Shown here: positions 33,907 to 42,545 of the stretch, piece by piece
Layout of the letters: each line of letters starts with the position of its first letter
Position numbering within the stretch: the stretch's first letter is position 1
DNA from: Actinomycetota bacterium
GTDB lineage: Bacteria > Actinomycetota > Thermoleophilia > Solirubrobacterales > 70-9
Length of the DNA stretch: 64,000 bases
Assembly: GCA_018268675.1 (NCBI GenBank)
Contig: JAFDWB010000084.1
Location: forward strand, 289,981 to 353,980
Direction of reading: 5' to 3'
Position numbers and translations under genes: made by a program
The notes under the pieces: model-generated
Told to the model about the DNA's origin: nothing
The model's database searches: none
The model's input: only the letters and a program-made list of their open reading frames with translations

Positions 33907-35925
33907 ATGTCCGATCCAGGGTCCACCCAGTCAGACGGCGCGCAGCCGGCCGCCGAGCCCGCCGGCACTCCCCCGCCGAGCGCCGGGCGCACCGCATGGG
34001 CGCGCAACCTGGCGACCCCGGTGCGGGACTTCCTCGGCACCGAGACCGGCTCGGCGCTGGCCCTAGTCGGCGCGGTGGTCGTCGCCCTGCTGTGGGCGAA
34101 CGTCGACTTCGGCAGCTACAGCGAACTGTGGTCGACCCACCTCCGGGTGCAGGTCGGCGCGCACGGGATCGACAACGAGCTGCGCGTGTGGGTGAACGAG
34201 GGGCTGATGACGCTCTTCTTCCTCGTCGTCGGGCTGGAGGCGAAGCGGGAGATCGACCTCGGCGAGCTGCGCGAGCACAACCGGCTCTGGTACCCGGCGC
34301 TGGCGGCGCTGGGCGGGATCGCGGGGGCGGTCGGCATCTACCTCCTCTTCAACGCGGGCGGGCCGGGGGGCGGCGGCTGGGGGGTGGCGATGTCGACCGA
34401 CACGGCGCTGGCGCTCGGCGTCCTCGCCTTGGTCACGCCGACCGGCTCCACCCGCCTGCGCGTCTTCCTTCTCACCCTCGTCGTCTTCGACGACCTCGCC
34501 GCGCTGGTGATCATCGTCGTCGCCTACACCACCTCGATCGACGTCGTCGCCCTCGCCGTCGCCGCCGGCCTCTTCGCGATCCTCGGCCTGCTGCGCTTCC
34601 TGCCGACGGCGCGCGGGCCGATCGCGGTCGTCGTCGGCACCGGGATCTGGGTGGCGCTGTACGAGTCGGGGATCGACCCGGTGATCGCGGGGCTCGCGAT
34701 CGGGCTGGTGACGAGCGCCTACCCGCCCTCGCGCCACGAGCTCGAGCGCGCCACCGACCTCACGCGCGAGTTCCGCGAGCAGCCGACCGCGGGGGGCGCG
34801 CTCACCGCGCGGCGCAGCCTCGCCCAGGCGATCTCGCCGAACGAGCGCATCCAGTACGCGCTCCACCCGTGGACGAGCTACGTGATCGTGCCGCTGTTCG
34901 CGCTCGCCAACGCGGGCGTCCACATCACCGGCGGGCTCCTCTCGGAAGCGATCGCCTCGCCGATCACGATCGGGATCGTCGTCGCCTACGTGGTCGGCAA
35001 GCCGCTCGGCATCTTCGTCGCGCCGTGGCTGGCGACGCGGGCGGCGGTGCGCAAGCTGGTCGGCGGCGGCAAGCTGACGATCACCTGGCCGGGGCTGCTC
35101 GGCACCGGTACCGCGGCCGGGGTCGGCTTCACCGTCTCCTTCCTGATCGCCAGCCTCGCCTTCTCCGGCGGGCAGCTCGACCAGGCGAAGCTCGGCGTGC
35201 TCGCCGCCTCCCTCATCTCGCCGCTGGTCGCCTTCGCGGTGTTCCGCGGGACGCGGGCGCTGATCCCGACCTCGAAGCGGCTCGAACAGCTGCGCCGCAC
35301 CGCCGAGTCGATCATCGACCTCTCCGACGATGTCGACCCCGAGCGCGACCACATCCGCGGCGACCCCGACGGCGCCGTCACCCTGGTCGAGTACGCGGAC
35401 TTCGAGTGCCCCTACTGCGGGCGCGCCGAGCCGACGGTGCGCGAGCTGCTCGACCTGCACCACGGGGTCGGCCTGCGCTACGTCTTCCGCCACCTGCCGC
35501 TGCAGGACGTCCACCCGCACGCCCAGCTGGCGGCGGAGGCGAGCGAGGCGGCGGCCGCGCAGGACGCCTTCTGGCCGATGCACGACACGCTGATGGCCCA
35601 CCAGGGGGAGCTCGACCTCGACGACGTGCACCGTTATGCCGAAGAGCTCGAGCTCGACGCCGACCGGCTCGAAGAGGAGGTGCGCAAGCGGGTGTACCTC
35701 GAGCGCGTGTCCGAGGACGTGTCGAGCGCGGACGCCTCCGGCGTATCGGGCACGCCGACGTTCTTCATCAACGGGCGGCGCCACCAGGGCGTCTACGACA
35801 TCGACGCGCTGACCAAGGCGATCAACCGCGCCCGCATCCTCGCCGAGGCCGAAGCGAAGGCGCTGGCGGAGAAGCGGCGGCGGAAGGAAGAGGAGCGGGC
35901 ACGCGAGGCGGCGGGGCGGCCGTGA
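33907..35925 (+). CDS. nhaA: Na+/H+ antiporter NhaA fused to DsbA-like thioredoxin domain
   Basis: Fusion of 672 residues. Residues ~30-440 are NhaA, a sodium-proton antiporter with 12 helices; 'AMSTDTALALGVLALVTP' and 'LVVFDDLAALVIIVVAYT' (the Asp pair of the ion site) are intact. Residues ~465-640 are a DsbA-type domain with redox motif 'FECPYCGRAEPT' (CxxC) and cis-Pro region 'GVSGTPTFFING'. The last 35 residues are a charged helix. NhaA-DsbA fusions occur in actinobacteria. ATG at 33907; a GTG lies 6 bp upstream. The fused domain may keep the antiporter folded or sense redox (inference). Confidence 0.9.
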   Translation: MSDPGSTQSDGAQPAAEPAGTPPPSAGRTAWARNLATPVRDFLGTETGSALALVGAVVVALLWANVDFGSYSELWSTHLRVQVGAHGIDNELRVWVNEGLMTLFFLVVGLEAKREIDLGELREHNRLWYPALAALGGIAGAVGIYLLFNAGGPGGGGWGVAMSTDTALALGVLALVTPTGSTRLRVFLLTLVVFDDLAALVIIVVAYTTSIDVVALAVAAGLFAILGLLRFLPTARGPIAVVVGTGIWVALYESGIDPVIAGLAIGLVTSAYPPSRHELERATDLTREFREQPTAGGALTARRSLAQAISPNERIQYALHPWTSYVIVPLFALANAGVHITGGLLSEAIASPITIGIVVAYVVGKPLGIFVAPWLATRAAVRKLVGGGKLTITWPGLLGTGTAAGVGFTVSFLIASLAFSGGQLDQAKLGVLAASLISPLVAFAVFRGTRALIPTSKRLEQLRRTAESIIDLSDDVDPERDHIRGDPDGAVTLVEYADFECPYCGRAEPTVRELLDLHHGVGLRYVFRHLPLQDVHPHAQLAAEASEAAAAQDAFWPMHDTLMAHQGELDLDDVHRYAEELELDADRLEEEVRKRVYLERVSEDVSSADASGVSGTPTFFINGRRHQGVYDIDALTKAINRARILAEAEAKALAEKRRRKEEERAREAAGRP

Positions 35926-36332
35926 TGGCGGGCTGGGACGACGTCGAGGCGATCGCGGGCGCCCTGCCGGAGGTCGCCGAGGAACCGATGCACGGCACGC
36001 GCGCCTGGAAGGTGCGCAAGAAGCTCTTCGTCTGGGAGCGGCCGCTGCGGGCGAAGGAAGTCGAGGCCCTGGGCGGCTTCGAGCCGCACGGCGCCGCCCC
36101 GGCGGGCGAGATCCTCGGCGTCCGGGTACCGGACCTGGAGGCGAAGACGGCGCTGCTCGAGAGCGAACCGGAGATCTACTTCACCACCCCCCACTTCGAG
36201 GGCCACCCGAGCGTCCTCGTCCGCCTCGAGCGCATCCCCCGCGCGGACCTCGAGGAAGCGATCGTCGAAGCGTGGCTCTCGCGAGCGCCCAAGCGCGTCG
36301 CCGCCGCGTACCTGGCGGAGCGGGGCGAGTAG
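35925..36332 (+). CDS. MmcQ/YjbR-family protein
   Basis: Small protein of 135 residues with the pattern of the MmcQ/YjbR DNA-binding-like fold: 'IAGALPEVAEEPMHGTRAWK' near the start, a central 'KKLFVWERPLR' and 'EIYFTTPHFEGHPSVLVRL' toward the end, then a short C-terminal helix. The TGA of nhaA and the ATG overlap (TGATG), so it is translated together with the antiporter. Function of the family is not established; no catalytic residues are recognised. Complete and of normal size. Confidence 0.78.
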   Translation: MAGWDDVEAIAGALPEVAEEPMHGTRAWKVRKKLFVWERPLRAKEVEALGGFEPHGAAPAGEILGVRVPDLEAKTALLESEPEIYFTTPHFEGHPSVLVRLERIPRADLEEAIVEAWLSRAPKRVAAAYLAERGE

Positions 36333-36459
36333 GAACCGGGACCCGGGAAGCCGGCGCCCGAGGAAAAGGACGCTTGGCGCCATATGCGTCGAGCGCCGGG
36401 GGCTTGCCACCAGCGGATCGCGGTCAGCTGTGCGGATTACTGATCAGTGCGATGAGCGG

Positions 36460-37257
36460 CTATTCGCAGCTCGGGCGCCGACCCTTCGGCAGTTCGCGGA
36501 CCGTGCCGTGGGGGTCGACGCTGATGCCCAGCGGCCCGGCGGTCGAGGGGGTGGGGGCGACCTTGCCGTCGACCAGGAGGCGGACCGAGTCGTTGCCGAA
36601 GGCGGCGGTGTAGGAGCCCGAGTGGAACGGGCCGGCCGGTTCCCCGGGCAGCAGGGTGACGCCGTTGACCAACCGCTTCCCCTGCGCGTCGAGGACGCAG
36701 GCCCACACTTCCGCGGTCGGGTCGATCCGCAGGGCGACGGTGGTCGGGTGCCCGGCGCCTCGCGCGCCCGCCTTGGCGCCGCCGTGCTTCCGTCCCGCGA
36801 CCGCGCCGCCCTTGGCGCCCGCCTTCGCGCCGCCGCCCGTCGCTTCTCCGGTCCCGCCGCCGCCCGAGGCGAGCAGCACGATCGCGACCACGACCGCGGC
36901 GAGGAAGACCGCCGCTCCGGCCCACGCGTAGACCGCCTGGCGCCGGCGGCGACGGCGCAGCGCCTCGGCCCGCCGCGAGGTCGTCCGCGCGAACGGCGAG
37001 GTCGGCGCCCCTCCCCGGCCGGCCCCGCCCTCCCGGCGCCGGTACTGCTCGACCAGCGGCTCCGGCGCGACGTCGAGGAACTGCGCGTACTTGCGGATGA
37101 AGGAGCGCACGTAGAACTCCTCCGGCAGCACCCCCCAGTCTTCGGCCTCGATCGCGCGCAGGTAGCGGACGCGGATCCCGGTGGCGGCCTCGACGTCCTC
37201 GAGATCGACCGCCCGTCTGATCCGCGCCTCGGACAGGGTGTCGCCAATTACACCCAC
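36460..37257 (-). CDS. RodZ-like protein (HTH, membrane anchor, DUF4115)
   Basis: Membrane protein of 265 residues. An N-terminal HTH (residues 8-65, 'TLSEARIRRAVDLEDVEAAT', 'YLRAIEAEDWGVLPEEFYVR') is followed by a basic linker, a single membrane segment (about residues 108-130) and an Ala/Lys/Gly-rich periplasmic linker. Then comes a C-terminal DUF4115-type domain ('ALRIDPTAEVWACVLDAQGK', 'GSYTAAFGNDSVRLLVDG'). This is the layout of RodZ, a cell-shape factor linking the elongasome to MreB. GTG start. It has its own leader; an MFS gene ends 58 bp upstream on the same strand. Confidence 0.8.
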   Translation of the reverse strand: MGVIGDTLSEARIRRAVDLEDVEAATGIRVRYLRAIEAEDWGVLPEEFYVRSFIRKYAQFLDVAPEPLVEQYRRREGGAGRGGAPTSPFARTTSRRAEALRRRRRRQAVYAWAGAAVFLAAVVVAIVLLASGGGGTGEATGGGAKAGAKGGAVAGRKHGGAKAGARGAGHPTTVALRIDPTAEVWACVLDAQGKRLVNGVTLLPGEPAGPFHSGSYTAAFGNDSVRLLVDGKVAPTPSTAGPLGISVDPHGTVRELPKGRRPSCE

Positions 37258-37315
37258 AGGGCCATTGTGCAGGTCTCGCGGCGGTCATGTGGAGACTTAC
37301 TCGGGCATAGACCGA

Positions 37316-38611
37316 CTAACCCTCCGCAGCCGTCGCCCCAGGCCGATGCCGAGCGCGGCCAGGGGACAGCGAGAGGCCCTCGTCGGAGACGCCGCGCACC
37401 CGGGTCATCGGCGAGGGCAGCAGCCAGAGGACGCCCGCGAGACCGCCGACCGCGGCGATCCACATCGTCGGGCGCAGGCCGATCGCGCCCGCGAGCAGCC
37501 CGCCCGCGAGCGCGCCGATCGGCCTGATGCCCCAGTTGACGAAGAGGATCGCGCCCCAGACACGGGAGCGGAGCTCGTCCGGGATCAGCGCCGCCTGCAG
37601 CGCGCCGAGGCCGACGTCGAGGACCATCACGCCGATCCCGGAGAGGAACTCGGCCGCCGTCAGCAGGGCCATCGAGACCGCGGGCGGGCCGTCGGCGATC
37701 GGCACCAGGACCAGCGGCAGCGGCGCGAGGACGAAGGCGAGGACGAGCGCCCGGCCGAGGCCGATCCGCTCGCCGAGGCGCTTGGCGATCGCCGACCCGA
37801 GCACGCTGCCGAGCGCGCCGACCCCGAGCGCGATGCCGATCGCCCCCGAGCCGAGGTGGAGCTCGCGCGTGGCGAAGAGGACGACCAGCGCCCAGAAGGC
37901 GGTGTTGAAGGCGTTGAAGGTGGCGGTGCCGAGGAGCGAGGCCCGCAGCAGCGGGGTGCGGCGGATGAAGCGGGCGCCGACCGCGAGGCCGCCCGAGTCG
38001 GGCGCGGCGGCGGGCGGCTCGGGGACGTCGACGCGGCGGACGAAGAGCGCCGAGAAGAGAAAGCTGACGCCGTCGACCGCGATCGCGATCGGGGCGGTCA
38101 GCGCCGCGACGAGGAGACCGCCGAGCGTCTTGCCGCCGACGATCGCGACCGAGCCGCTGCCGATCAGCAGCGAGCTGGCTTCGACGTAGTCGCGGGGGCG
38201 GACCAGGGAGGTGAAGACCGTCGCTTCGGAGACTTTGAAGAGGACGCCGAGGGTGCCGGTGAGGAAGGCGACCGCGTAGAGCACCGGCAGGGTCAGGGCG
38301 CCGAGGGCGACGGCCACCGGCAGCGCGAGGAGGAGGGCGGCGCGGCCGAGGTCGGCGCCGATCAGGAGCGCGCGGCGGCTGGCGCGGCGGTCGACCCAGG
38401 CACCGAGGTGGAAGGCGAAGAGGAGGCTCGGCGCCATCTCGGCGGCGGCCAGGAGGCCCATCTGGCGGGCGTCGGCGTGGAGGGTGAGGATGGCGAGCAG
38501 GGGGATCGCGAGGAGCGCGATCTGGTCTCCGAACAGCGAGATCGTCTGCCCCGTCCAGTAGTCGCGGAAGGGGCGGTTCACCCGCAGCAGCGTCGGGACC
38601 CGGCGGCGCAT
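37316..38611 (-). CDS. MFS transporter (enterobactin-exporter-like)
   Basis: Membrane carrier of 431 residues with about 12 hydrophobic segments, of the MFS-3/DHA3 group: 'FRDYWTGQTISLFGDQIALL' at the start and 'LGAWVDRRASRRALLIG' as the loop 2-3 signature. The ATG overlaps the stop of the ArsR gene by one base (TGATG), so it is co-translated and probably self-controlled through that regulator. Likely an exporter of a drug, metal chelate or macrolide; no evidence which. Confidence 0.85.
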   Translation of the reverse strand: MRRRVPTLLRVNRPFRDYWTGQTISLFGDQIALLAIPLLAILTLHADARQMGLLAAAEMAPSLLFAFHLGAWVDRRASRRALLIGADLGRAALLLALPVAVALGALTLPVLYAVAFLTGTLGVLFKVSEATVFTSLVRPRDYVEASSLLIGSGSVAIVGGKTLGGLLVAALTAPIAIAVDGVSFLFSALFVRRVDVPEPPAAAPDSGGLAVGARFIRRTPLLRASLLGTATFNAFNTAFWALVVLFATRELHLGSGAIGIALGVGALGSVLGSAIAKRLGERIGLGRALVLAFVLAPLPLVLVPIADGPPAVSMALLTAAEFLSGIGVMVLDVGLGALQAALIPDELRSRVWGAILFVNWGIRPIGALAGGLLAGAIGLRPTMWIAAVGGLAGVLWLLPSPMTRVRGVSDEGLSLSPGRARHRPGATAAEG

Positions 38612-39192
38612 CAGGGGGGCGGCGGCTCGTCGGCGATCGGGAAGCCGAGCTGGACAAGGGTGGCGACGCGGGCGCCCTCGGGCTGGGCCTCGGGGCGCCC
38701 TACCCGTTCCATATAAGGGGCGAGGAGCGCGCCGATCTGCCGGTCGAGGTCTTCGAGCTCGGCGGGCGTCACCGCGATCATCCGGTCGCCGACGATCGCC
38801 GCGTCCGACCACTCGCGGGTCTCCTCGCGGCGCCGGTCCACCCAGCCCAGCGCCTCCTCGAACCAACGCTCGACGACGACCCGCGTGAGAAGGTCCCCCG
38901 CCTCATCGACCTCCTCACTCGGGCCGCGCGCCGCCCATTCGTGGCCGTTCGCGGTCGCCTGCCACGGACGCTCCCGACCTCGCCCGCCCCCCGCTTCCTC
39001 CACCAGCCCCCACTTCGCCAGCGACCGCAGGTGAAACGAGCAGCCGGCCGGGCTCTCCCCGATCCGCTCCCCCGCCTGCGTCGCCGTCAACGGCCCGAGC
39101 CGACGCAACAGCGAGATCAGCTTCAGCCGGGTCGGATGAGCGACGGCGCGCAGCGCCCGCGGGTCGGTGAGCTGGACAACCCCCTCTGGCAC
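38611..39192 (-). CDS. ArsR-type winged-helix regulator
   Basis: Regulator of 193 residues with an N-terminal winged helix (residues 8-80; 'RALRAVAHPTRLKLISLLRR' and 'ATQAGERIGESPAGCSFHLR') and a helical C-terminal part. It resembles the ArsR-like helix-turn-helix proteins placed before MFS exporters in actinobacteria. GTG start. A palindrome directly upstream (39197-39214) is the likely operator, overlapping the promoter of the two-gene unit. Confidence 0.82.
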   Translation of the reverse strand: MPEGVVQLTDPRALRAVAHPTRLKLISLLRRLGPLTATQAGERIGESPAGCSFHLRSLAKWGLVEEAGGGRGRERPWQATANGHEWAARGPSEEVDEAGDLLTRVVVERWFEEALGWVDRRREETREWSDAAIVGDRMIAVTPAELEDLDRQIGALLAPYMERVGRPEAQPEGARVATLVQLGFPIADEPPPP

Positions 39193-39196
39193 GGTC

Positions 39197-39214
39197 TCGA
39201 AAGATAGCTTTCGA
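39197..39214. promoter_or_regulatory. Operator palindrome before the ArsR-MFS unit
   Basis: TCGAAAG-ATAG-CTTTCGA is a perfect 7+4+7 inverted repeat 4 bp upstream of the ArsR start. Probably the autoregulatory site of the ArsR protein. Confidence 0.55.
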
Positions 39215-39331
39215 AAGGGTTCTTTTCAAGCGGAGCGTGGGACCCCCTCCGCGGAACCGTGACTTCTCCCGCCTTCCGTCACATCTCACCCTCCACAGGA
39301 CGCCGCCGGCCGCCGTCCCTCACCCCACCAC

Positions 39332-40330
39332 TCAGCGGCGCTTCACGCCTGCCCGGGCGTTCGGGGCCAGGGCTGCGTCCTTGACGGGGGCGTCGCCGAG
39401 GGCCTCGTCGATCGCCGCGAGGAGGTCCGGCGAGAGGTCGATGGCGGAGGCGGCGGCGTTGGCGTGGACCTGCTCGGGGCGGGAGGCGCCGACGATCGCG
39501 GCGGCGACCTCGGGGCGGCGGAGAACCCAGGCGAGGGCCAGTTGGACCAAGGTCAGGCCGGCCTCGTCGGCGAGCGGGCGGAGGCGGTCCACGGCCTCGA
39601 GGTTGGCGTCGGTCATCAGGCGGCCGATGAAGCCGCTCATCGAGTCGCTGGCGGCGCGGGAGTCGGGGGGCGGCGCCTCGCCGGGGCGGTACTTGCCGGT
39701 GAGCAGGCCCTGGGCGAGCGGCGACCAGACGATCTGCGAGATCCCGTTCGCCGCGCTCAGCGGGAAGACCTCGGCCTCGGGCGCTTGCCAGAGCATCGAG
39801 TACTGCGGCTGGGAGGAGACGAAGAGGTCGGGGCCGGCGATCTCGAGGGCCGCCTCGATCTGCTCCGGCGTCCACTCGCTGAAGCCGAGGTAGCGCGCCT
39901 TGCCCGCGGCGACGACCTGCTGGAGCGCCTCGATCGTCTCCTCGATCGCCACGTCGGGGTCGAAGCGGTGCGCCTGGTAGAGGTCGACGTGGTCGGTCTG
40001 GAGGCGGGCGAGCGAGGCGTCGATCTGCTTCGCGATCTGGGCCGCGGAGAGGCCGCGGTCGTCCGGGTCATCCGACATCTGTCCCCAGACCTTGGTCGCG
40101 AGGATGTAGGAGTCCCGTGGGCGTTTGGAGAGGATTTCTCCCCAGGCGGCCTCGGCGGCGCCGCGGCCGTAGACGTTGGCGGTGTCGAAGAAGTTGATCC
40201 CGGCCTCGAAGGCGGCTTCGGTGCAGGCGCGGGTCTGGTCGAGCTCGACCCCGCCTGAGTAGGTCAGCCAGGCTCCGAGGGCGATCTCCGACACCTCGAG
40301 GTCCGAGCTGCCGAGCTGGCGATAGCGCAT
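39332..40330 (-). CDS. Aldo/keto reductase
   Basis: NADPH-dependent carbonyl reductase of 332 residues in the YghZ/beta-subunit-like branch. Catalytic residues: Asp in 'NFFDTANVYGRG' with Tyr four residues on, Lys in 'YILATKVWGQMS', His in 'VDLYQAHRFDPDVAI'; C-terminal cofactor block 'AAAIVGASRPEQVHANAAAS'. Full length, single gene with its own leader. Substrate unknown; members reduce methylglyoxal and other aldehydes. No regulator is coupled to it. Confidence 0.87.
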   Translation of the reverse strand: MRYRQLGSSDLEVSEIALGAWLTYSGGVELDQTRACTEAAFEAGINFFDTANVYGRGAAEAAWGEILSKRPRDSYILATKVWGQMSDDPDDRGLSAAQIAKQIDASLARLQTDHVDLYQAHRFDPDVAIEETIEALQQVVAAGKARYLGFSEWTPEQIEAALEIAGPDLFVSSQPQYSMLWQAPEAEVFPLSAANGISQIVWSPLAQGLLTGKYRPGEAPPPDSRAASDSMSGFIGRLMTDANLEAVDRLRPLADEAGLTLVQLALAWVLRRPEVAAAIVGASRPEQVHANAAASAIDLSPDLLAAIDEALGDAPVKDAALAPNARAGVKRR

Positions 40331-40368
40331 GTGACTCCTTTCGCGAAAGGTTTACCCGCCGGGCGCGC

Positions 40369-41055
40369 TCAGTAGCCGACCGGGTGGCGGACGACGAAGC
40401 CCTTCGGGTAGGGCGGTTCGGCGTGCCAGCGGGGGCCGGTTTCCCCGGCGAGGTCGCCGCCGGTGTCCCAGCGGAGGCCGGCCACGACCATGTAGACGTG
40501 TTCCTTGTTCGCGTAGATCGTGATCCAGGTGCCGGGACCCGGTTCCCCCCAGGTCATGAAGGACCCGGAGACGAGCGGCGATTCGAGCAGCTTGGCGCCG
40601 TGCAGCGCGAAGGAGACGGCGCCGGAGCAGTCGTAGCCGGTCGAGGTCCAGCTCAGGTGGCCGCCTCCCCATACGTAGGGGGTGGTGCGGATCCGGTTGG
40701 CGGCGGCGATCACGCGCTTGACCGCGAGCGGCGCCGAGGCGGGGGCGACGGCGCGCTGCCCGCGCAGAACCGCGAGCGCGCCGGGGACGGTCGGGCCGCT
40801 CGGCGAGGGCACCGGGATGCCGCTCGGTTCGCTCACCGCCGGGACCGCGGATTCCGCCGCGGAGACCGGGATCGAGGGCGTTTCGACGGTTTCGCCCGAG
40901 TAGGAGGAGGAGATGCCGCCGGGTTCGGAGCGGGCCGCGGCGTGCGCCGCCGGGGCCAGGGCGAGCGCCGCCGTCGCCAGGCAGGCGAGCGCGAAACTCC
41001 ACGCCGCGATGCGGGTTTGCGGGGTTCGTGCAGGAATTCGCCACAGCAGAGTCAC
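40369..41055 (-). CDS. Secreted NlpC/P60-like hydrolase
   Basis: Exported protein of 228 residues. A signal peptide is at about residues 15-42 (ending AHAAA), followed by a Ser/Pro-rich linker. The C-terminal ~130 residues look like a shortened NlpC/P60 domain: 'YVWGGGHLSWTSTGYDCSGA' (catalytic Cys in DCSGAV) and 'ITIYANKEHVYMVVAG' (His-containing strand). It probably cleaves peptidoglycan peptide bonds or is a related amidase. It diverges from the secreted repeat protein at 41151 with 95 bp between. Confidence 0.7.
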   Translation of the reverse strand: MTLLWRIPARTPQTRIAAWSFALACLATAALALAPAAHAAARSEPGGISSSYSGETVETPSIPVSAAESAVPAVSEPSGIPVPSPSGPTVPGALAVLRGQRAVAPASAPLAVKRVIAAANRIRTTPYVWGGGHLSWTSTGYDCSGAVSFALHGAKLLESPLVSGSFMTWGEPGPGTWITIYANKEHVYMVVAGLRWDTGGDLAGETGPRWHAEPPYPKGFVVRHPVGY

Positions 41056-41150
41056 CAGACGGTGATCGGGCGCTCGCGGGCGAGCGTCGAATCTTGCACG
41101 TCGACGCCCAAACGCGAATTCCTCCTTCCCACCAGGTAAAAACTTCGACC

Positions 41151-42530
41151 GTGCGCCGCCTCGCCCTCCTGCTCGCCCTCACGGCCGCCCTCTTCGGGGC
41201 CGTCGGCGTGGGCGCGGCCCAGGCCTCGCCCTGGACGCTGACCGGCCTCAACCTCGGCCCCGGCGAAACGATCTACGGGATGAGCTGCGAAGCGAGCGGC
41301 TCCTGCATCGGGGTCGGTCAGGAAGGCGTGGTGATCCAGTCGACCGCACCGACCGGGGGCGCCGCCGCCTGGACGGTCGGCCACGTCACCCTCGGCGGCG
41401 AACTCCGCGGCAACCTGCGCGGCATCTCCTGCCCCTCGGCCACGCTTTGCGTCGCGGTCGACTTCAGCGGCGGGGTCTGGACGACCACCGACCCCGGCGC
41501 GGGCGCCGCCTCGTGGACGCCGACGAAGATCCCGAAGGCGAAGTCGCTCTGGGGGATCTCCTGCCAGTCGCCGACCCAGTGCGTGCTGGTCGGCAGCTCC
41601 GGCCTCGTCGTCACCTCGAGCAACCCGACCGGGGGCGCCACCGCCTGGACGCGGACGACGCTGGCGGGCGAACCGCCGCTGCGCTCGGTCAGCTGCACCG
41701 GCAACCTCTGCGTGGCGAGCGCCTTCAACGGGGAAATCTTGACCACCCTGGCGCCCGCCGGCGGCGCCGCTGCCTGGACCTCGGCCGGGCAGCCCGCCGG
41801 GGAAACGCCGCTGCTCGGCGCGAGCTGCCTCAGCGAAACGCTCTGCACGGTCGGCGGCCTAGGCAAGGTGCTGGTCTCGACCGAACCGACCAAAGGCGCC
41901 GCCGCCTGGCCGGCGACGGCGCTGCCGAACCGCTTCCAGATCCTCGCCACCGACTGCCCGCAGGCCAGCCTCTGCGTCCTCGCCAGCAACAACGGCGAAA
42001 TGACCGCGTCGACAAACCCCCTCGGCGGCCCGACGACCTGGCTCACCGAACACCTGATCAAGGGAGTCACCAACGCCCTCTTCGGCCTCTCCTGCCCGAG
42101 CGAATTCCTCTGCGTCGCGGCGGGCAAGTTCGGCCAGATCCTCACCTCGACCCAGCCCGGGGCGACCGGTCAGCCGGAACCGCCGCCACCCCCGCCGCCG
42201 CCGTCGACGCTTCTGATGCACGCGCCGCCGAAGGTCATCCACCTCGGCGTCCACACCCCCGCCCCCACCGTCTCGTTCCGCTTCACGGCCCAGGGCGTCG
42301 GCCCGTTCTGGTTCCGCTGCAAGCTCGACTCGCGGCCCGGCACCGTCTGCTCGGCGCCGAGCAGACGCCGGGTGGGCGTCGGCAACCACGCCTTCCGCGT
42401 CCGCGCCTTCGGCCCCGGCGGTGGCGCCGCCACCCAGATCGTCTACCGCTTCCGCGTCCTGCGCGCGAAGCCGAAGCCCAGGTCGAAGCCGAAGTCGAAG
42501 CCGGCGAAGAAGCCCGGCCGCACGGCCTGA
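41151..42530 (+). CDS. Secreted seven-repeat (beta-propeller-like) protein
   Basis: Exported protein of 459 residues with a signal peptide (residues 3-24, ending AQAS). Residues ~30-350 hold seven repeats of about 43 residues, each with a Cys pair spaced 6-7 residues, a Gly and an AAW/TAW end (examples 'GMSCEASGSCIGVGQEG', 'GISCQSPTQCVLVGSSG'), as expected for a seven-bladed propeller. A Pro-rich linker ('PPPPPPPS') and an immunoglobulin-like segment ('FRCKLDSRPGTVCSA', a Cys pair) follow. The last 25 residues are basic Lys/Pro-rich, perhaps for cell-wall contact. Function unknown. GTG start chosen at the signal peptide. Confidence 0.75.
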   Translation: MRRLALLLALTAALFGAVGVGAAQASPWTLTGLNLGPGETIYGMSCEASGSCIGVGQEGVVIQSTAPTGGAAAWTVGHVTLGGELRGNLRGISCPSATLCVAVDFSGGVWTTTDPGAGAASWTPTKIPKAKSLWGISCQSPTQCVLVGSSGLVVTSSNPTGGATAWTRTTLAGEPPLRSVSCTGNLCVASAFNGEILTTLAPAGGAAAWTSAGQPAGETPLLGASCLSETLCTVGGLGKVLVSTEPTKGAAAWPATALPNRFQILATDCPQASLCVLASNNGEMTASTNPLGGPTTWLTEHLIKGVTNALFGLSCPSEFLCVAAGKFGQILTSTQPGATGQPEPPPPPPPPSTLLMHAPPKVIHLGVHTPAPTVSFRFTAQGVGPFWFRCKLDSRPGTVCSAPSRRRVGVGNHAFRVRAFGPGGGAATQIVYRFRVLRAKPKPRSKPKSKPAKKPGRTA

Positions 42531-42545
42531 CCAGGGCCCGGCCGG

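Noticed and set aside
36375..36415. A possible hairpin with GACGC/GCGTC arms after the MmcQ-like gene
   Set aside because: The complementarity is short and interrupted; not convincing as a terminator or repeat copy.
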